Assembly: GCF_050908995.1 (NCBI RefSeq) | Contig: NC_135118.1 | Span: 14,703,501-14,767,500, forward strand | DNA length: 64,000 bases | Reading direction: 5' to 3' | Source: Andrena cerasifolii | Taxonomy: Eukaryota > Arthropoda > Insecta > Hymenoptera > Andrenidae | In this document: piece by piece, positions 59,601 to 64,000 of the stretch | Layout of the letters: each line of letters starts with the position of its first letter | Position numbering within the stretch: the first letter of the stretch is position 1 | The notes under the pieces: generated by a model | The model's database searches: none | Told to the model about the DNA's origin: nothing | The model's input: the letters and a program-made list of their open reading frames with translations, nothing else | Position numbers and translations under genes: made by a program

Positions 59601-60839
59601 TGGTCACCGCAAAAAAAAATAGCTTCCGGAAGAGTAGCTGTTATTCGTTCATTTTTTAATATTTTCCTATAACAAAATTACTGAGAGTTGCTGAATATAT
59701 GTACTCTTAAAATAAGCGAATAGTTGTAAAAAATATGCATTCGATTTTCCACAAAGAATTCCTGAAAATCACGTTTCTTTCACCTGCCAATTAGGCACGA
59801 CCCCTTAAGGCCACGTTGGACGGAGCAAAATTGCAGTCATATTCGGCATTTTTTTTAGGAAGATAATGAAATAAGCAGAAAGTGAATATGAAGCTTGTTA
59901 TTGTACAACTCTCGCCGGAAAAAATCGTATTTTTTTCCCTACAAAATGCAGCGGTAGAGCCGTGATACGCAAGATCTTGAAGAGCGACGTTTTTTACCGT
60001 GTTCAATCTCACGGCTATACTGTTTGACCTAGAACAAAAAACCAAAAAGTTTTATTTTCTGCATGCCTAAAACTAGAGAAGTACGTAGGGGAAATCTAGA
60101 AACGTTAATTTGTCTCGAAATGGTGACCACGGGGAGAAAAAGTGCATTTTTTTTATAAAAGTGTCAATTGCAAAGAATATATTCAAGATATCGCAAAACT
60201 GCTACGTACTTCTCTAGACTTAGTCATGTAGAAAATAAAACTTTTTGGTTTTTTGTTCGAGGTCAAACGGTATAGCCGTGAGATTGAACACCGTGGAAAA
60301 CGTCGCTCCTCAAGATCTTGCGTGTCATGGCTCTATCGCCGCCTTTTTGTAGGAAAAAAAATACGATTTTTCCAGGCGAGAGTTGTACAATAACAGGCTT
60401 CGTCTTAAATTTTCTGTTTATTTCATTATCTTCCTAAAAAAAAATGCCGAAAATGACTGCGATTTTGCTCCGTCCAAGGTGGCCTAACGCCTTAAAGAAC
60501 CTTTATTCTTTTTCCGTAGGAAACGTAGAAGCGTCCCGGAAATGGGACGGTGAAGACAAAATCGATTGCTTATTAACTATTAATAGATTTCAAGATTTGA
60601 TGGTAATAGGCTTTCCTCTTAACGTTTAGTACCTGTTCGATGGGAGCGAGACGTATCGTCTCGACTCTCTGCACGCGATCCCTGTTGAACGAGAAATCAT
60701 TCCTCATCGACAGCCTCCTTAACAATTCCATAAACGTCTGGGAACCCACTTTTGGCACGCGATTGAAGAACAGAACCTTCTTGCCCGCTCGTTTCGTGTT
60801 ATTCAGCGCGTCGATGTCCAGCACTTCCGGTTCTTTGTA
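56436..60839 (-). CDS. pip: pipe-like heparan sulfate/uronyl 2-O-sulfotransferase, last five coding exons
   Basis: A Golgi type II sulfotransferase that transfers sulfate from PAPS to the 2-O position of uronic-acid residues. In Drosophila, Pipe sulfates eggshell components and starts dorsoventral patterning; whether this orthologue does so is not known. Exons 60633-60839, 58819-58898, 58246-58527, 56809-56963 and 56436-56632 join in phase (0, 2, 2, 1) with canonical GT-AG sites into 306 residues ending at TAA. FNRVPKVGSQTF (residues 25-36) is the 5'-phosphosulfate-binding loop. IKHVCFTNF holds the histidine aligned with the HS2ST catalytic base. YINIVRDPVERVIS is the 3'-phosphate-binding motif. 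FFCGHSEKC carries the conserved cysteines. Sequons include NNT, NFT (twice) and NTT. The cytoplasmic tail, membrane anchor and stem are missing: they lie beyond the right edge. Only one catalytic cassette is seen. Pipe is preferred over UST or HS2ST by overall motif spelling. Confidence 0.9.
56809..56963 (-). CDS. pip: pipe-like gene, exon d (155 bp)
   Basis: Acceptor TTTTCCACTAAG, donor GTCTACTACG|GTAATT. Encodes PFNTVGALERAKLAVEKHY through RFFRGATDVYY. LPRFFRGAT-type sequence is conserved in HS2ST and Pipe. Confidence 0.92.
57099..57406. repeat. 154-bp tandem duplication in a pipe intron
   Basis: Two almost identical units (CCGGCTTTCGAATTTTCACA at 57111 and 57265) lie head to tail within intron 56964-58245. 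Their near identity implies a recent duplication. Confidence 0.92.
57871..58015. mobile_element. foldback MITE in a pipe intron (145 bp)
   Basis: TGAAGAGTCCTTGTAGAAAA on the left is exactly inverted at the right end; complementarity extends to ACACTGTA. The central part is not paired. No clear target duplication. Confidence 0.75.
58246..58527 (-). CDS. pip: pipe-like gene, exon c (282 bp)
   Basis: Acceptor TTTTTTCCTTCCAG, donor AAATGCAC|GTAGGT. Encodes FNLPQPIYINIVRDPVER through FFCGHSEKC, holding the 3'-phosphate-binding motif and the disulfide-type cysteines. The exon boundary codon with the next exon restores CTPFNTVGALERAK. Confidence 0.92.
58819..58898 (-). CDS. pip: pipe-like gene, exon b (80 bp)
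   Basis: Acceptor TTTCTTTTCAG, donor ACAGA|GTAAGT. Encodes LQLARMVSSYSEPSVYIKHV then CFTNFT plus two bases of the next codon. Contains the histidine expected to be the catalytic base. Too short to stand out as an open frame. Confidence 0.9.
59093..59808. mobile_element. TTAA hairpin element, family E, in a pipe intron (716 bp)
   Basis: TTAA at 59093-59096 and 59805-59808. The left terminus GGGTCATGCCTAGTTGG is inverted at the right as CCAATTAGGCACGACCCC. The core GCGGTGAGCACAATTTCTCC lies 206 bp from the left TTAA and is inverted in the right arm. The left-arm frame reads RGEHNFSEPDYMKSK, the right-arm frame CGDHDFSELDHLKSK. The right TTAA is also the left boundary of the next element. Confidence 0.87.
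59805..60495. mobile_element. TTAA hairpin element, family G, in a pipe intron
   Basis: It begins at the TTAA shared with family E (59805-59808): GGCCACGTTGGACGGAGC. The right arm ends GCTCCGTCCAAGGTGGCC, and the terminal TTAA is either decayed at 60484-60487 or displaced to 60492-60495. Arms share CAAAAAACCAAAAAGTTTTA and CTAGAGAAGTACGTAG in inverse orientation. Confidence 0.83.
60633..60839 (-). CDS. pip: pipe-like gene, exon a (69 codons)
   Basis: Starts after TTGGTTTCAG and ends CATCGAACAG|GTACTA; begins and ends in phase 0. Encodes YKEPEVLDIDALNNTKR through LAPIEQ, including the PAPS-binding loop RVPKVGSQT. The intron that follows (58899-60632) is occupied by two TTAA hairpin elements. 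Confidence 0.92.
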
Positions 60840-60960
60840 CTGAAACCAAATAAGCCACTTAACAAAGTACCTTCGCATTGAACTATAAACTACAAGGAAG
60901 AAGTTTCAAGTTCATTTGATTAAATTCAACTCTGGTTATATTTTATAGCCCTATATTTAG

Positions 60961-61830
60961 GCGAGGGTAAGCGAGTTCCTGGATTTTCACAAATTTAGAT
61001 TATTTCCTAAAGTGGAGGTGGTCAAATTTAATAATTTGATTTGGGGGTAATTTATACTATTCAAATTGTACTCTAATTAGTGACAGAGGTTAAAATTAAA
61101 GAATAAAATTAAAAATTTGAAAATCTGCAATTCGATTTCTGGGAGGGTAAGCCAGTTCCTGGATTTTCACAAATTAAGTTTATTCCCTAAAGTGGAGGTG
61201 GTCAAAGTTAGTAATTTGATTTGGGGGTAATTTATACAATATAAATTGTACTCTAATTAGTGACAGAGGTTAAAATTAAATAATAAAATTAAAAATTTGA
61301 AAATCTAGAATCCGATTTCTGGAGGGTAAGTGAGTTCCTGGATTTTTACAAATTTAGTTTATTCCCTAAAGTGGAGGTGGTTAAAGTTAGTAATTTGATT
61401 TGGGGGTAATTTATACAATATAAATTGTACTCTAATTAGTGGCAGAGGTTGAAATTAAATAATAAAATTAAAAATTTGAAAATCTAAAATCTGATTTCTG
61501 GAGGGTAAGCGAGTACCTGGATTTTCACAAATTTAGTTTATTTCCTAAAGTGGGGGTGGTCAAAGTTAGTAATTTGATTTGGGGTTAATTTATTCACTAT
61601 AAAATGTACTCTAATTAGTGACAGAGGTTGAAATTAAATAATAAAATTAAAAATTTGAAAATCTAGAATCTGATTTCTGGAGGGTAAGCGAGTTCCTGGA
61701 TTTTCACAAATTTAGTTTATTCCCTAAAGCGGAGATGGTAAAATTTAGTAATTTGATTTGGGGGTAATTTATACAATACAAATTGTACTCTAATTAGTGA
61801 CAGAGGTTAAAATTAAATTTAATTAAAACG
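60961..61830. repeat. 180-bp tandem repeat array in the pipe 5' intron
   Basis: Units start GGGTAAGCGAGTTCCTGG at about 60965, 61145, 61324, 61503 and 61682, a period of 179-180 bp with nearly five copies. Each unit carries GGTAAG, a donor-like hexamer on the plus strand, opposite to the gene. The last unit is truncated. Confidence 0.93.
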
Positions 61831-64000
61831 TTTCAAATTTCATTGGAATGTAATGTTGAGTGGCAGAGCTAATTTGCATAATTGAATCGTAAGAAAAGGG
61901 TAAAGAAAAGATTCTTCTGTTACGACCTGAATCGTTTATTTTCCTTCGTCAATCTCCCCGTTTGTTCTGAATTTTCATTTTCTATCTAGGGAAATCATTC
62001 TCATTCCATTCCCCCCGTTTGAGTAACTATTAACAATACCAGCGAGTCATTCTTGAGCATGTAACGAGCGCGGGGTCGTAAATGGAGGCATAAGTAACAA
62101 ATACGTCGTTCCACCTCGGCTTCCGTATGGTTTTTGCGCTACGTCTACACTCTACCGTAGTGCCAACGATTGAAGCCGGGCAATAAACACTTGTTGAATG
62201 AAACGGAGAAAGTAACGAGCTTCGTGAGATTTGGATAATTTCTGTGTGTACACACATCGCTACTCGTCATTTGCTTGAATCGTTCAACATAATATTTTAC
62301 AAAAAATGCTAATCTGGTCCATGAGTTCTTATGCTTCTTTATCCAACGTTTTAGTTTTATTCTGGTGGTTATTACTGTAATTTTAATTCCTTATGTTCCG
62401 TTCGATTATTCTATTTCGTTTTGCGCATGGTATAAACGTCTTCCCCTCCTTAGAGGCCATTCGATATCGAAGAAAAACTCGAGCAGCTCTTCCGCGAAGA
62501 TGCTGCGGATGGGAGCCTAGGCTTTGCAAGAAATATTCCATTAACATCCGATTTCTTGCTACTTCGAGGTCGTGAACCTTTCGCGGGGTCGTTACATTCT
62601 GATGGTAACCAGATTTTGATCGTCTGATTGTTCTGCTGTATCTGAGAGATTCATCTGTCGGTGGATGTGGAGAAGAAAGTAGCTAGAAGAAGGTTGCAAA
62701 TATGAAATATAAATTGTAAAGTGTTTGGGTATTTCTTTAGTTTCTTGCTTTCTGAAAATTCATATTTAGTATAGAATTATTTAACATTTTATTTTAACAC
62801 CAATTATTTAAGAATTTATTTTAACACCAAAAACTACTTTGGAGAAAATATCGAGCGGACGAACAAACAACCGCTCTGCACGAGTCCTTCTGACCGAGTG
62901 CCACCACGGTCGCGTTCCTTCCAGAATCGCAGGAAACACGTACCGCGTGTACAAATTTGGGAAAACCCCGGGCCCCGAGAACAAGGGAGGTTTCGTCGCC
63001 AGGCAAATCCAACAGTCACGAAACCTTCAGTTGAACTTTATGACCTCACCTGGTCGCCTTCTACTCCGCTCGAAAATTCGATGCTACGCACGCTACACCT
63101 GCATAACATTTCGCAGGTACTATTTTAAAAATTGGTCCGAGCAAGAGTTTCTCACATCAACAAGTATCTACTTCAAAATATGTATTTACTAATGATTCTA
63201 TTAAAAATGTTCAAGTTGCCCCTCCATTTACCCTTTCAAGAAGAATACAAGACACACTTAATATCCTTTATTACTTCATTCCACAGTTACATTTACACAG
63301 AAGTACTTACAATTTACAGTGAGTATGCACATATTTACTAACATATTTAAACACACATCAATATTCGCATTGTTTACTTCCAGCATGTCGTTTTAAATCT
63401 CGCGTTGCACCCACCCATAAACAATAACACTGAGCCACAATTACATTCAATATTTCCAATCTTCCACATTATGCACCAGAAACGTTAAACGCACATGTTA
63501 CTCCACCTAGTTGCTCGTCGAGCAGGAGATTTTTGTTACACCGTGTAGAGGGGTGGTTGTACAAAATCGAGGCGCTCCTCTTCGTTTCCTGTCCATGTCC
63601 CGAGGCACTGGCATTACGCCGCAACTACGTTACATTATTGCATTATTACTACACGCGTTTGCACGCTTCCTCCTCGATTACGGATTCTCCTCTTTCGCCC
63701 CTCTTCTCTTCCCCTTCCTACCGTCTTTCTTCCTTGGAATTCTTTGCCAAGTTATGGACCATCCTTCTGCTTACTGCCCCACGGTATTAAAGGATCGCGA
63801 CGTAATTTGCTCCGCGGTTATCCGTGTAATACCGAACATTACGATGAAAATCTTGCAGGGTCTGACCCTCATCGTTTCCCAATAACCATGGGCAAACCCC
63901 ACGGGAACTCGCTTCCTGATAGGGGTTGCTGCGATTGGTACGGTCATTTTTGTTAACCCGCCGTGGAAGAGTTGGATTGTAACAATATTCACTTATTGGT
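61831..64000. other. non-coding sequence, presumably pipe intron
   Basis: No exon was identified between the first visible pipe exon (60839) and the window edge. An open frame at 63511-63885 (plus) and one at 63771-63992 (minus) have no recognisable motif. The missing N-terminal exons are expected further right. Confidence 0.45.

Noticed and set aside
60961..61830. CRISPR-like repeat array
   Set aside because: Units are 180 bp and contiguous with no unique spacers, in a eukaryotic intron: an ordinary tandem repeat.
63511..63885. 124-codon plus-strand frame with a hydrophobic segment
   Set aside because: No recognisable family and no supporting splice sites; lies in what is probably intron.
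63771..63992. Possible N-terminal (membrane anchor) exon of the pipe-like gene
   Set aside because: Only a short hydrophobic stretch, no convincing donor in phase and no family similarity; the real N-terminus is more likely outside the window.

Overview
This is a eukaryotic, almost certainly insect, genomic window. It has long AT-rich non-coding stretches, GT-AG introns and dense miniature transposons, and only two recognisable protein-coding loci. Both genes have insect-type architecture. A hymenopteran source fits the TTAA-flanked MITEs and the GC-rich exons in an AT-rich background, but that is inference and not proven by the sequence.

Layout. Positions 1 to about 40.9 kb hold no recognisable coding exon. 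They alternate between unique sequence and repeats: hAT-like, Tc1/mariner-like, PIF/Harbinger-like, Transib-like, piggyBac-like and Helitron-like non-autonomous elements, minisatellites, and above all a set of roughly 650-755 bp near-perfect hairpin elements bounded by TTAA. At 41099-43501 (+) lies the large terminal coding exon of a glycogen-targeting regulatory subunit of protein phosphatase 1 (Gbs-76A/PPP1R3 type), with an RVxF-type motif and a C-terminal CBM21 domain. From 43.5 to 52.3 kb the sequence is nearly repeat-free apart from one hairpin element. From 60839 down to 56436 (-) are the last five coding exons of a pipe-like 2-O-sulfotransferase. Its splice junctions join in phase into one 306-residue stretch carrying both PAPS-binding motifs and the catalytic-type histidine. 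Its N-terminus lies beyond the right edge. The two genes are convergent, with about 13 kb between their stop codons.

How the parts work together. The genes are not an operon and have unrelated roles: glycogen metabolism in the cytoplasm, and polysaccharide or glycoprotein sulfation in the Golgi. The most unusual content is the TTAA hairpin superfamily. At least eleven copies from about eight sequence families share TTAA boundaries, a G-run just inside the boundary, and a length near 730 bp. Two neighbouring pairs share a single TTAA. Several families that look unrelated at their ends (9.7/18.3/23.9 kb, 12.3 kb, 52.3 kb, 59.1 kb, and a broken copy at 3.4 kb) carry one diverged internal core, in most copies 206-210 bp from the TTAA. 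In one frame it reads as a short peptide of the form CG(E/D)HxxSExDYLKSK. This is the best candidate for an undescribed system in the window.

No tRNA, rRNA, CRISPR array or intact transposase was found. Boundaries of repeats were read by eye from terminal inverted repeats and target-site duplications.
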